Assembly (NCBI GenBank): GCA_025201345.1
Contig: JAIXMG010000008.1
Span: 1 to 64,000 of the forward strand
Origin: Thamnidium elegans
Lineage: Eukaryota; Mucoromycota; Mucoromycetes; Mucorales; Mucoraceae
DNA length: 64,000 bases
Reading direction: 5' to 3'
The notes below the pieces were generated by a model, which made no database searches, was not told the origin of the DNA, and worked only from the letters and a program-made list of their open reading frames with translations. Below are positions 46,677 to 59,639 of this stretch, piece by piece; position 1 is the stretch's first letter, and every line of letters starts with the position of its first letter. The position numbers and the translations under genes are program-made.

Positions 46677-47036
46677 ATTATTATTATTTATTTATTTTTA
46701 AAAGAGGATAATCTACGTTTTTTAAAACACGATATATTAGTTTTTGTTTTCAAAAAAAAAAAAACAAACAATTGACGTTTAAAAAAAAAGCGTACCAAGG
46801 CAAGTAAATAAAAAAGTACAACAATATGCAGTAATGTTTGATCGCTCTAATCTAGATTTGGATAATGCAGTAATATACTTGTCGTCTGTGTATATCAAAA
46901 AATTGATCAACAAAGGGTTTCTTTTTTTTTTTTTGATTGAAACAAAAATATATATATATATTATATCACAAACAAAGTAAAAAAATGTTGATCATATAAG
47001 AAAAAGACGGGTTCAAGGGAAATTTGAAATAAATAC

Positions 47037-47080
<44 letters not shown>

Positions 47081-47992
47081 AATAAAAGAACGATAATATT
47101 AAAGTTGTAATTATAGGGGTGAACATTGTTTAAATGGGCAATACAAACGTTAGTAAGCGATAGCTCTTATTTTTTATATACTGTAATGTTTAGTTTTTTT
47201 GTATATAAAAATGCTGTTTAAACATAGAGTATTTTCCCCCCGAGTCAAAACAGTTAAAGGAGTATTATATCCGCACATTTTCTTTGACTAGAAAATATGT
47301 CAGTGACAAGATACTCCGATGATAATAACATTACAGGGGAACCAATTCTATGTTCTCTTATATTAATCAGGTACAGAAAAAAGTAATAAAAAAAACGTGA
47401 GTTATATGTCTCTACAAATAAGTTTAAAAAAGAAAAGAAGAAGGGTATTATATAAAAGAGGAGAAACGCCTTGATGTTAAAAAAGCCATATGGTTCCAGA
47501 ATAACTATCGACACCTCCTCCTTTTTGGCCGTAAAAGGCTTAAAACCGAAGGAAAAAAAAAAAAAACTGCAGTCTCCAATTTAAGCATTTAGATAAATTA
47601 TTAATAAAGTACAAACAAAAAACTACAGGGAGAAAACAAAAGGGTACAAATTTCAAGATATAATGCTTAAGTAGTTTACGTCGTTTCATCGAACAAAAAA
47701 AAAAGGAGATTTTTTTTTTATCCAATTCGTTTGAAGGAAAAAGGAGTGTTTATTGACGCATCTAAAAAGAATATGATCAAAATGACATTTGCATTGCGCG
47801 GGGTTAACCTTAGTTCTGTAAAAAAAAACACGTCATTCCAACGAGATGGGGGCCAGAACGTAAACTCGTTTCAAAAAAAAAAGAAAAAAAAAAAAGAAAA
47901 AAAGAAAGGCAGTTAACTAAAGGGCATATGTGAATTATGTAAAATACATTTATTTTAATAAACTGTATATATATTCGGGGTATTTCACAGTT
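46677..47992. other. AT-rich intergenic region
   Basis: About 1.3 kb with a T12-A28 junction near 47039-47079 and several A/T runs. No gene recognised; the plus-strand frame at 47731-47916 is lysine-rich low complexity. Confidence 0.5.
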
Positions 47993-49044
47993 TTATTGTT
48001 GTACGTAAATACCATTATTGGTCATATCTCTTTCAATAGTTTCAATAGCATCAGGAACTTTTCTGTATAAATTTTCTTCGCCAACTAATTTAAGTAAACC
48101 CGACTTTCTAAACAATACCATAGGGTTATCTCGGAGTCTAACAAAAAATACTTTGACGTCTCGAGCATGATAGGCTTCTACGATTTCATAAAGAATCTGC
48201 ACTGCACTATTATATGAAACGTTATTTAGACTACATCCATAACGTAATAGGCACCGTAATACTTTTTACCTTGCGTCAATCTTTGGCATATTGTCTACAT
48301 CGAAAATCATATATGATAATTTTCCAAGACGTGGGCTTTCTGAAGGATGAATCGACATATCGCCAAACTGCTCCAATCGACGTAATCTATCCTTTAGTTG
48401 ACCTACACGTTTTTTTTTTTAGTTATAAAAAATAAAAAACATTTAGATTTTTACCTGTGTTGGCAAAAAAGAGGGGTTCATCAATACGCACGATTAATAC
48501 ATCTTCAAGATGCTCAACCACGTTAGGGTCATCCTGAATGGGCCTAAATTTATTGTTTGTACCCTTAACACGACCCTATATAAACTTTTTTTTAATAAAA
48601 GAATCCTTATTCCTTATTATATGCTTACCATGATGGAAATACGGGGGTAACTTGTTTCCTTAATAGTCAGGAGAAGGGATAATGTTACAGCCAACAGCGT
48701 ACCAAACTCAAGTGAAACCATGACTGTAGCAAAAAATGTGACAGAAAGTAACCCGAGATCACGCCAAGCACCGATCTTAAAGATAAAATGAAGGTCTTCA
48801 GGTAATTCTCCCAATAACGAAAGGACTGCAACAAAAATAATACCGGATAATACTGCTTTTGGTAAGTAATAAAAGCAAGGTAGTAAAAAGAATATGGCTA
48901 AAATAGCAACAACACCAGCAATAAGACATGCCATTTGTGTACGTGCTCCAGCCTTATCATTGATTTTACTACGTGCTACCTAATACAATTAAAGAAAAAA
49001 GGGGGAGGGTTGATACATTTATGTCAAGATTATTCTATATTGAC

Positions 49045-49081
<37 letters not shown>

Positions 49082-50508
49082 TTACTGAACCAAACGCAGG
49101 AATACCTTGGAAAAGACCACTAACAATATTGGCAACGCCTAACGCAACTAATTCACGATTGGCGCTTACGGAGTAATTATGCTTACTAGAATAAGTTTTA
49201 GCGATAACAACCGATTCGACAAAACCAATGATAGCAATCATAGCTGCTGTAATCAACATATCCTTCATATGTTTACTTTCAGGAAAGACAGGCACCGAAG
49301 GTAACGGAATACCTTTACTATCAATATTGCCCAAAATAGCCAACCCCTGATGATCCCAATCAAAGAGCCAAGTCAGGAGAGAAGAAGTGATGACTACCAA
49401 CAAGACCTCAGGAAGTAATTGAAACCATCTTACTCTTGCCAATTTTGATTTAGTAACACGGGCCATCATCAAAAAAGCAACAGAGACTGCAGAAACGGAT
49501 GCAGTTAAAACGTGGGAATATTGAATGTTTTTGATCAAAAACAAAAGACGGCTAATGGAACTAGAAGCTTCGGTAATACCATGTTCTTCACTTAAAGCTA
49601 CCAAACCTAGTAAAATAATACCTTGTTGTAATGCTACGACAAGACCAACACCTGAAATAAATCCACGTAACAACGCACGACTCATTAAACTATCTAAAAA
49701 TCCTAAACGGAATATACCTAACAAGAACGTAAAGATACCAACAAAGATAGTCATCAAACAAGCCCAAGCTAAAGGATCAACGTGATCTCCATCATCACTG
49801 TTAAGCTGAGCAATGGAAGAACCAACTAATAAAGAAAGTGTAGCTTCAGGTCCAACCGACATTTGTCTAGATTCAATTATTATTTTGGTGTGAGTCACTT
49901 GATAAGATACAAATAGAATATATACAAACAAATAAATTACCTTGACATACCAAAAATGGCATAGGTGATGGCAGGAAAGGCAATAGAGTACAAACCATGA
50001 ATAGCTTCTAACTTACATAAAGCAGTAGCGTATGATAAACCTTGCGGGATTAATAAACAAGAGAGAGTTATACCAGCAATAAGATCACCCCAAAAGAGTT
50101 GAGTAGAATAAAGAGGTAACCATTGTAATATGGGGAGATAATATTTTGATCTAACTTTAAATGTACTCCAAGTGTCTTTTGGTGAAGAATCATTGATTCT
50201 AGCAGAAGGTACTACATATATATATATATGTAAGTTCTTGGGAATTGTATATAAACGGCCTTTTATTTTACTTACGGGGAGAAGCAGTCATATATCTAGG
50301 TAAAGAAGGATGATCTAGACCTAAAAGTAATGCCTGCGATTCATTTACAATAATATCGGGTGGCAATAATTCTTCATTATCGCTGTCTACTTCGAGATGA
50401 ATAGTGGAATGACCTACAAAATAAAACATGTGAGTTTTCAAAGAGAGACGGAAATATTTTAGACTCACTATAGCTATTTGATACACTTCTTTCTTTGGGA
50501 GAGCCCAT
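47993..50508 (-). CDS. SulP/SLC26-family anion transporter with STAS domain
   Basis: Eight exons (50469-50508, 50276-50413, 49941-50211, 49086-49866, 48629-48979, 48455-48575, 48270-48402, 47993-48206) join into 682 residues. The family moves sulfate or related anions across membranes. A hydrophilic N-terminus of about 90 residues with an acidic EVDSDNEELLPPD is followed by about 12 membrane segments. Signatures are QGLSYATA, QMSVGPEATLSLLVG, LLRGFISGVGLVVALQQGI and SGLFQGIPAFGSVARSKIND. The C-terminal STAS domain contains SYMIFDVDNMPKIDASAVQI. The substrate is not decided by sequence; the domain order also fits vacuolar fungal SulP proteins. The A-rich intron at 49051-49078 is typical of this genome. 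Confidence 0.87.
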
Positions 50509-51314
50509 AGCTTCTTTCTTTTTTTTTAAAAAAAATAAAAGAAAAAACGAAAAGAGGAAAGAAAAAACAGTCTCTTTTCTGTCTTTTTATACAATGTTTT
50601 GCGTTTAGAAAAAAAGTTAGTACTACCAATGGTGATACACACGGTTTAACTAAAAATACTTATTTCGCCTCAGAGTAAACATTTGTACTTTATATTAACA
50701 TAGCCCTACTGTTTAGATCGACTTCGTTTTGTCTTTTAATATTTTCAAGTAGATTCAAAAATAAACAAATACATGTTCAATATACGTCAAGCTTATTATA
50801 CGATATTTTGTTTCCGAAAAGGGAATACTCTTCACTTTTTTTTTAAAATAGAACGCTATATTTTGTTTTGAATAGAATATATAAATTTAGGCTTTCGGAA
50901 GTGAGGCCTATGATATATTTTTTATTACTTCAATATACAGTACCGTTACACTGAAAGTGCATGATATCCATACGAAAATAAAATAGCTATTTCCAAAAGG
51001 AGCGAAACAAAGTAAAATTTCCCGCCTGGACCATAAAGTAAGCAGCGAAACGTAGCAACAAAATGAATATACCTCTTATAACGGTAGCCTTTATTTTAAA
51101 TAAAAAAACATATGTTATCTATATCCTTTGTTGACTATATTGGTAAATTATACTGAATATCTGCGTAAAAGAAAGGTGTGAAAGGGTAAAAAATACCTGA
51201 CCCGAGTGACCGCTTCTAATTTATTGTCTGGATATATTATTATCCCTCCAAAAAAAAAATACGACATAAATGAAGGAACGACAACATCATCTTTTTAATT
51301 CAACTACATAAAAG
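50509..51314. other. Divergent promoter region, SulP / SEC24
   Basis: 806 bp between divergent genes, AT-rich, without recognised operator or repeat. Confidence 0.5.
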
Positions 51315-54300
51315 ATGACTACACCTCATCAATCACTACCACCTGAGCAGCAACGACCTTTGATTAGCAGCAATGTATCTCGTCCGCCTTTTGTACCTCA
51401 ACAAAGCCCGGGTGTAAGACCTTACGCACCAAGTAAGTAAAAACAAGTGCCTGTCTTTTGTAGCGACTTATATATTCTCTTATTTAGATCAACCTCAACA
51501 GCGATCACAATTCTCTACACAAGGTACCCAACATCACTCTCCTCAACAGCAACCACAATTTTCCACACAAGGTCCTCAACATCCTCCTCCTCAAAGGCCT
51601 ACACATTATGCTCCTCAAAGACCTCAACTTCCTCAGCAACCTCTTGGAACTCAACCTTACTCTCCCCAACAGCCTCAACAGTTTCAAATGAGTAGTCCAT
51701 CACCCGGAACTCCTCCTATCGAACAACAAATGAAAAATATGCATATTGATAATTCTGTACAGGTAGGATCAATGATTAAACACATACACTAATAGGTTTT
51801 TATGATAATAACTTTTTTTTTTAAAAAAAAAAAAGAAACCTGGACGCTCAAAACGAGTTTATGCAACTGGACCAAGCACACCCTCACCATCTACAAACAC
51901 ACAACCCCAACCAATAAATTCTTTAAGCCAAGCCCAACCTCAAGGACAAATACCTCTACCAGTAGACCTTACTCAAAACGCAATGCCAATGCAACCCATT
52001 CAATCTATGTCGGTACAAGACCTAGGTCCTAAAAACACGCCTCTTGGTCTTCCTCCTCGACCCAACGTAAAGCCACGTATTGATCCCAACCAAATACCGT
52101 CGCCTATTCCAATTCAAGAAAAGGATCAAGAACTATATCAACAACCTGAATATTATTATGGTACTTGTGCAAACGATACATTACCTTTAGCATGTACCGA
52201 TTTCAAAACATTGGACCAAGGAAATTGTAATCCTAGATTTATGCGACTTACTTTAAACAGTGTCCCTCAAACTAACGATTTAGTTAAAGATACTGGATTT
52301 CCATTTGGTATTGTTGTTCAACCTTTAGCATCGATACATGCTGAAGATGCGGAGTTACCTCTTGTACCTTTAATTAGCGAAACATCCGAGCCCTCTCGTT
52401 GTTCACGTTGTAAAGGATACTTAAACCCATGGTGCAAGTATACGGAGGCTGGTAAAAAATTCGTATGTAATCTGTGTGATTTTCAGAATGTTGTACCAGA
52501 GGACCAGTACTGTCCTATTGATATGAATGGCAGAAGAATGGATACTGAAAGCCGTCCCGAATTAATGTTTGGATCGGTTGAATTTGACGTACCTAAAGAT
52601 TACTGGAACGATATTGAACCAAAGCCTTTACATCATTTGTTTGCAATTGATGTATCTGTAAATGCGGTGAGATCAGGTATGTTGACCATTTTCTGTCAAA
52701 CTATCAAAAAAATCTTGGCAAAAGGTGCTTTTCCGTTAGGTATGAAGGTGGGTATAGTGACATATGATAGCTCTATTCACTTTTATAATCTGCAGGTAAT
52801 GGTTTTTTTTAGCATAAAAATAAAAATATTGAGTATTAAAAGAGTATAATTAGGCTGGATTAGAACAAGCTACAATGATGGTTGTTTCTGATATTGATGA
52901 TGTTTTTGTACCTATTTCAAATGGTCTTTTTGTCGATCCTATGGAATCAAGGTAAATAGTAACGTACTTTTTGAGACCTGTATCTTTCTTATTAAATAAT
53001 AATAATAATAATAGATCTTTGATTGAAGGATTAATGGATCAATTACCTATTTTGTATCGCGATACAGTCATTCTGAATGCAGCATTTAGTTCTGTTATCC
53101 AATCTGCATTGATAGCTATGGTAATAAAAGAAAAAGAAAAAAAGGAAGGAAGACATATCTCTAGCTAACACATGTGTTTAGAAATCAACTGGTGGTAAAG
53201 TTTCCATTATGCATACTTCATTACCTTCTATCGGTTCTGGTATTTTAAAGAACCGTGATGATCCTAAACTTCAAGGAACCGAACGTGAAAAAGGGTTACT
53301 TGTACCTCAAGACAATTTTTACCCTCAATTAGCTGCAAAATGTGTTCAATCTGGTATTTCAGTTGATAGTTGGTTTTTTCCACCTGCCAATACCTATATA
53401 GATATAGCTACCATTGGTATTTTATCTGCCATGACAGGTGGTGATATCCATTACTTTCCTAACTTTAATTTAGAACGAGAAGGATATCTAGTATCTCATG
53501 ATTTCATGCATGTTATTGTTCGTGAACAAGGATATAGAGCTGCTTTCCGATTACGATGCTCTAATGGAGTAACTGTCTCCGACCAATATGGTAATTTTTT
53601 CATGAGCAACGCAACTGATATAGAATTAGCCACAGTCAATGCAGATACCTCTATTGGTATTGAATTAAAGCATGACGATAAATTACTGGAAAACTCTCAA
53701 GTTTATTTCCAATGTGCATTGTTGTATACTACGGTACAAGGACAACGTCGAGTTCGAGTTCATAACTTGTCCGGTAGTGTTGGTACCACAGCACATCCAG
53801 TATTTAAGCAAGCTGATTTGGATACTTCAATGAACTTTATTATTAAACGTACTATTACATTGTCAGCCAAGAAGACTATCAATGATCTTTCAAATGAATT
53901 GGATACTTTCTGTATCAAGATCTTGACTTCGTATCGCAAATTCTGTGCTTCTGGTGCTACTGCGGCTCAGTTAATCTTACCTGAATCGTTCAAGGTATTA
54001 CCACTCTTGTTATCATCTTTCAAAAAATCAGAGGTTTTAAGAAAAGGTATGACTTTTTTTTTTAAAAAAAAAGAAAAAAAAAGAAGTATGCTATATGCTT
54101 ATGTTTTTTTTATTAGATCCTTCATTAACATTTGATATGCGCGCTTACTCTTTGCGAAAAATAAAGAACCTTAGTATTCCTGGTACGATCGAATGGTTAT
54201 ACCCACGTTGTATACGTCTCGATTTTTGGTTGCAACAAAAAGACAAATCTCGAACCCCACTTGAAAGGCTTTCGTACGATCGACTTGAGTCTGTAGGCAT

Positions 54301-54771
54301 CTACTGGATAGAAAGCCATCAAGGTATCTTTTTATGGATCGGTAAAGATGCCTCCGCTGATTTAGTGCAAGATATATTTGGACTTTCTGATCTAAACCAG
54401 ATTAATCCCAGCATGAATCAATTACCTGTACTCGGTACAGCTTCGAATGTTAATTTAAGAATGCTGTATTCTAAATCAACCGAAAACAAACCTTACCTAC
54501 CTTTACTTCATGTCATTCGACATGGATTAGATCTTGAAGTTGAACTATCTAAAGTTTTAGTAGAAGACGAGACATTTAATCAAATGAGTTATGTTGATTA
54601 CTTATGTATGATTCATAAACAAATTCAATCAGAGGTAAAAATTTAAGGGTTGAAAGAAAATGCGACAAAAGGATTAAACTAACTATTTTTTATTTTATTT
54701 TTGGGTAGTTGGAAAGAGAAAAGCATGATGTAGTAATTTCTGCGGCTTCTTACTGGGCTTATAGATACTAA
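51315..54771 (+). CDS. SEC24: COPII coat cargo adaptor Sec24
   Basis: Eight exons (51315-51432, 51488-51762, 51836-52795, 52854-52951, 53015-53120, 53182-54046, 54117-54634, 54709-54771) encode 1000 residues. Sec24 selects cargo for COPII vesicles leaving the ER. A Pro/Gln-rich N-terminus of about 200 residues precedes the zinc finger (CSRCKGYLNPWC, then CNLCDFQN). The trunk domain follows (HHLFAIDVSVNAVRSGML, GMKVGIVTYDSSIHFYNLQ), then the beta-barrel/helical part and the gelsolin-like domain (GIYWIESHQGIFLWIGKDAS). The end SYVDYLCMIHKQIQSE and WAYRY is family-typical. Confidence 0.96.
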
Positions 54772-55049
54772 AAAGAGAGGAATAGGCACGATATTTGATG
54801 CGTAATAATAAAAAGTATAAAAGATAATGTATAATATACATAAAAAAACAGGACCATCTATATTTTTTTATCAAGATAAAGCAAACAAGATGCGTCTAGT
54901 TGATGTAAATAAGTCTACATTTTCTTGGAAAGTAATAGGTCATAAATTCAAAGGGGACATTAATAGATGTTAGTAGCTAATAAAGTAGGTGGTACAAATC
55001 ATTAACTTCTTAAAGCGGAAAATTACTGGAGACGTAGTTTTTTCTTAAA
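54772..55049. other. SEC24 3' flank
   Basis: AT-rich 278 bp, nothing recognised. Confidence 0.5.
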
Positions 55050-55775
55050 CTAATTAAATTTTTTCTGACGAAACTCAAGGCGGCATCTAAAACATTAACG
55101 CAGGTTATATAGTATAAGCTTTTTGATTTATATAATAATAATATACAGCTTTACCTTAAAAGTCCATGGCACTTCACAGTAGGATTATTTGAACGTCGAT
55201 ATGGTTTTGGGCTAATACATTCTTTAAAAGTTTCAAGTTGGTGTTTGCAATATGAGCAGATACTCGAGATTTTGTATTCATCAAGTAGATAAACCTGGAA
55301 CCCTTCTTTTCTTAACATTTTTCTCATTCCATTCCCTCGAATTAGTTCTTGAAACTTCGTATGACAGGCAGACCAATTTCCTAAAATAAGGATACAATCA
55401 TTTCCGACAGTCGTTTGTCTGCTTGTATCTGACTGATATATGATGAAAGTTTCATCTTTCTGAAAGGAATCAAATTATCTTGCCTCATTGCCGTAATACT
55501 TTTCCAGCAAAGAAGGAATTTGGGCCCTAACTTTTAAATATTCGGCACAAGCATCAGCGTTAATAGTTGACAAAGAGTATTGACTCAATTTATTTTCTCA
55601 ACCTTGAATACTTGTTGACTTAAATCGTTGACGAAGCTTTCTAAATTTTGTCGATTTTAGTTCTTTAGACTTTTGATTTCTCGTATAGTGGTATTTTTTT
55701 TTCTTAGCTGTACTATCTTCGTGTATACAATATAAAAGGTCTCGGCGACCAGGATCAATAAGTGCAGCTTTTCCT
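55050..55775 (-). pseudogene. Fanzor-like gene, internally deleted, with two in-frame stops
   Basis: A single long frame reads AALIDPGRRDLLYCIHED (RuvC-I), KYHYTRNQKSKELKSTKFRK, a TGA, then a second part with CAEYLKVRAQIPSLLEKYYG, a TAA, and ILILGNWSACHTKFQELIRG and GFQVYLLDEYKISSICSYC (acidic residue and first zinc-ribbon pair). PYRRSNNPTVKCHGLLR follows. A 3' intron (about 55078-55142) joins RCRLEFRQ and a TAG. The second zinc pair and RuvC-III Asp expected between RC and LEFRQ are missing, so the end is deleted. This is a different Fanzor sublineage from the one at 20.5 kb. Confidence 0.65.
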
Positions 55776-56391
55776 TTTGTACATATATATATATATATAT
55801 GTGAGTAGTTAAAATAATATATGTTTGAGTTTGGTTTAGTAACTTACCGTTTGACCAGGCATGTGAAGAAAAGACGAAGAAAAGCAAAAAACAAAAACAA
55901 AAATTTAATCGCGTTATACTTTTTACTCGTAAAAAAAAAATTGGCGACTTTTTTTTGTATTAAGTTTTACGGACAATATAAGAGTAATTTTATTGATGTA
56001 TATTTTATCATTCTCGATTGTGATTTTAAAAGAAAGTGCGTAACTTAAATCACGGGTTTTTTAGTCCAGAAAAAAAGCATGTAGCCATCGTATTTGGTTT
56101 TATTGACAATCTTATACGAAGATATAGCGGTTTTAATAGTGTCAATTGATTGCACTTTTCGATTTTTGCGATTTTGTTAATATCTCGTAAGTCTGTCATA
56201 TGATAATACTCTTTTGTGGATCATTTTCTCACTTCATGTTTTTCTGTTTTTTACCGGCGAACCATTGCCGTAAGGATATCAAGGACAACTTGAAATGTTT
56301 TATAGAGTGTTTAACTTCAAGAAACTTAAATATTAAAGGTATATATGATTGTATAATAGCTAAATACCAACTTTTTTTACTTAAATAAAAG

Positions 56392-56643
56392 CCTTGAAGA
56401 TCTACGAGATGCTGATAAACATGGCTGTTTATTTAGTAACATCGTTAAATCCGATGGTTATGCTGTGAATTTTATTTTTAGCGAGAAAAAATACCTAAAG
56501 ACCAGAAAAGGATACTGTATCATGAAGTAACTCTAAATGACTTTAACTACGAAGTAGAAGCATTATGCCGAGCTATATTTATTGATCCTGGGAGGAGGAA
56601 TGTATTTGCAGCATACATTGGTTCAATACTGAAAGAGCGTTGA
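56392..56643 (+). pseudogene. Fanzor-like fragment (pre-RuvC and RuvC-I)
   Basis: The frame reads GCLFSNIVKSDGYAVNFIFS, then after a shift at the A-run near 56486 VTLNDFNYEVEALCRAIFID and PGRRNVFAAYIG, ending at TGA (56641-56643). The order matches 21.5-21.6 kb (Fanzor relic), including the residue spacing to DPGR. It is on the opposite strand from the relic at 55050-55775. Surrounding frames (55821-57100) are short and unassigned. Confidence 0.55.
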
Positions 56644-57302
56644 CACAAATCGTAATGAATTGAAAAGATCTTTAGTAAGTTTAATCTTTTAATGTCAAAA
56701 GGTAAATGATCTTCATGATCTTTCTTGTACTGATATAATATGGATAGTGCCGGGTTGTATCTCTCTGGTTTGGCCGTTAATGATTTGAGAATTACCTTTG
56801 AAGGTATTATATTAAATAAAGGTTATAATTTACTTATCATCCTCTATTTATTTACTTCGGATACATTACACTCATTGGCCATTGCGGATTGCATTTATAG
56901 ATATATCGATAAGAAAAATATTTTGATATATTTAATATTTGATATTTTGAGATATCCTGTGAGCTTACTGGACAAAGCATTCATAAATTGTATTGCAAAT
57001 AATATCATGCGACTTTCAATGATCGCATTCGCATATGTCGCCTTTAACTCGATACAAGCTTCGGAGATACACTGATTTTGTTTCTGAAGTCTCAAGTATC
57101 TTCTTATTTAGAAATGCTTTGTACATTGTTGGATTTTGGGTAGTAAAAAAAAAAAATCTACTTTCATTCTCACACTCCCATCCCCCCCCCAAAGTCACAT
57201 TCGACTCTAAATAAATCAAAAAACCTTAAAGTTCCACTGCAAACAAAAAAATATGAGTGTGTTATCTAATGCTGAAATATGTATACAGTTTGTTTTTGTT
57301 TT
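56644..57302. other. Decayed accessory sequence
   Basis: Short frames on both strands (for example minus-strand 56895-57095, EACIELKATYANAIIESRMI) look like decayed coding sequence. A GTTCCACTGC sequence at 57231-57240 matches the terminal repeat of the element family. Confidence 0.35.
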
Positions 57303-58567
57303 TTATTTGATGGCCTTCAACAAAGTTGTTAATTCCTCAGCAACCTTGTCACCAACCTCAACGGTGGATTTATCACCATGGAGATCGCGAGTATGGAACC
57401 CAGAATCCAAGACCTTACGAACAGCTTCTTCAATAGCACGAGCCTCAGTTTCAAATCCAAGAGAATATCTAAGCAACATAGCAGCACTAAGAATAGTGGC
57501 GATAGGGTTAGCAATACCTTGTCCAGCAATATCAGGAGCAGAACCATGAATGGGTTCGTAAACACCAAGACACTTGCCCTTACCATCAGGAAGGCCACTA
57601 AGAGAAGCAGAAGGCAACAAACCAAGAGAACCGACAATAACTGAAGCCTCATCAGAAAGAATATCACCAAACATATTTTCTGTTAAAACAACACCATTAA
57701 GACTGGTAGGACGTTGTACCATAGCCATAGCGCAGGAATCAACCAATTGATGATCGTATTCTAATTCAGGAAACTCTTTATCCATGGTTTCGGTGACTGT
57801 CTTACGCCAGAGACGAGAGGTAGCTAAAACGTTGGCCTTATCAACAGAATGAATCTTACCAGGAGGGGATTGCTTTTTCGCTAAGAGAGCAGCTAATCTA
57901 GTAACGCGTTCAACCTCAGGTTTGGAGTAAGGAAGTGTATCGTAAGCTAAAAAAACAAATAAAGGTGTTTTTTTTTAAAAAAATATATTCTCCCACGGTA
58001 CTATTTTTTTTCCTCTTGACGCTAGCAATATGCATTGTGTCTCTTTAACGCCTCCCGATCTATTACTCTTAAAATATAATTACCTTTGCCATCTTCACCG
58101 GCTTCCTTACGCTCACCAAAGTAAATGCCACCAACTAACTCACGAACAAAAACAAAGTTAGTACCTTGAACTATATGATCCTTCAAAGGAGAGAGACCGG
58201 TAAGGGTATCGGAAGCAAAAGAGACAGGACGCAAGTTAGCATAAAGGTCGAGTTCCTTTCTAAGTCTCAAAAGACCTTGCTCGGGACGAGGCCCACTACC
58301 GATATGAGCCCCAGGAAGACCACCAACAGCGCCCAACAAAATAGCATCAGCTTGTCTACAAGCCTCAAGAGAAGAATCAGGAAGAGGCTCGCCTGTCTTT
58401 TCCATAGCTGCCAAACCAATCAATTCATTCTTGAATTCAAATTGAGCACCAAGAGCTTGAGATCTTTGTTCGGAAACGACCTTTAAAATCTTGACAGCTT
58501 CTGCTACAATCTCGGGTCCAACACCGTCACCAGCGAGACAAACGATAGAGATCTTTTGAGGAGACAT
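57303..58567 (-). CDS. LEU2: 3-isopropylmalate dehydrogenase
   Basis: Two exons (58084-58567, 57303-57946) encode 375 residues. The enzyme oxidises and decarboxylates 3-isopropylmalate to 2-oxoisocaproate with NAD, the third leucine-specific step. Recognised blocks: [20 protein letters not shown] at the N-terminus, [37 protein letters not shown], the substrate/NAD region [18 protein letters not shown], and [20 protein letters not shown]. No mitochondrial presequence, consistent with a cytosolic enzyme as in yeast. Same strand as ILV5, 1.07 kb downstream of it. Confidence 0.97.
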
Positions 58568-58977
58568 TATTATTATTATTATTATTATTTTTCTTTGAAA
58601 GAAAGTTAGAAAAGAAAAAAAAAGAAAAAAAAAAAGGGTTCCCTTAAAAGAAAGCAAAAAATAAATGATTCATGGCAATTATAGCCAATCAGGTACGCGA
58701 TTTTTTCATTGGCTGATTATCAGAGTGACAAAATGATACTTTCTTAGGCCCAAATAGCGGGTTTCAAAATCTCAAAAAAAATCCTTTAACAAGGGAAATA
58801 CAGTACTTGTAGTTATCCACGCAACATTTGCTGAAGTATGTCAATCCGGGTACAACATATCATAAAAGACAGCGTTAACTTCTCTGCAGCTGTCTATTCA
58901 AAACTTTAAAATAAAAATAGCATACATCATTTCGGATTAAAAAATCCGCCATCTGAACCCGTCAGCACTGAACAGTT
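58568..58977. other. LEU2 upstream region
   Basis: 410 bp. No TGACTCA or Leu3-type CCGG-N4-CCGG site was seen. An ATT trinucleotide repeat lies in the 5' leader just before the start. Confidence 0.5.
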
Positions 58978-59222
58978 GTTCCACTGCCACTTTAAGAATT
59001 TAGCGGAGGAAGCTATCCACGGAATTATAGTATATTTGCGGGGCTTATTCCGGTATGCGAATCCTTATTTCTCTGCATCACATCACCGTTTTGAATACAG
59101 TTTCCACTCGCAAGAGTAGATTTAGATAACCTACGAGTATATAAAAAAAGTCTCTTCTAATTTGTCTTTTACTATTTTACCGGGATTGGGTTCGGTATTA
59201 CGCTAAACCCTTTAATTGGTAT
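58978..59222. mobile_element. 245-bp candidate element of the GTTCCACTGCC family
   Basis: It starts GTTCCACTGCCACTTTAAG and continues AATTTAGCG; the right end reads, in reverse complement, ACCAATTAAAGGGTTTAGCG. The ends are imperfect inverted repeats resembling those at 5240 and 42617. No coding potential. Confidence 0.5.
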
Positions 59223-59639
59223 ATTTTCTCTACCGAGACTAGTTTATTGAAGAATATATAAATATATTTCTACGCATTACGAAGCACTATTCACTTTTAA
59301 TCTTATGTACAGTATTTTAAGTTTGAATCTTAAATAAATCTCACCAATCGCATTGCGAAAATCGTAACTTTTACCATTTACTAAATACGGCTTGTATTCG
59401 AGATTTTTGATCTCATCTAGTGATTTTGACTTAATATGCCCCTTCAGTATTTTAAGAGAGAAAAACGCGCAGGCAATATATATATATATAATATATGAAA
59501 GAAAAAAATTAAATTTATTTACGATGTCTTTTGTCTAAGAAGGGTGTATAAAAAAAAAGAAAAATATGGGCTATAACTAGTGAGAATCAAGATAGTTATA
59601 GATCTAGGATAAAGCGGAAAGATTTTTTGTTATGCAAGT
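59223..59639. other. ILV5 3' flank
   Basis: About 417 bp of AT-rich sequence with a short TA repeat near 59477-59495. Nothing else seen. Confidence 0.5.

Noticed and set aside
47731..47916. Plus-strand ORF MKEKGVFIDASKK...
   Set aside because: The C-terminal third is poly-lysine from an A-run and no family is recognisable.
57329..57670. Leucine-rich minus-strand ORF antiparallel in frame space to LEU2
   Set aside because: It is the alternative frame of the conserved LEU2 exon.
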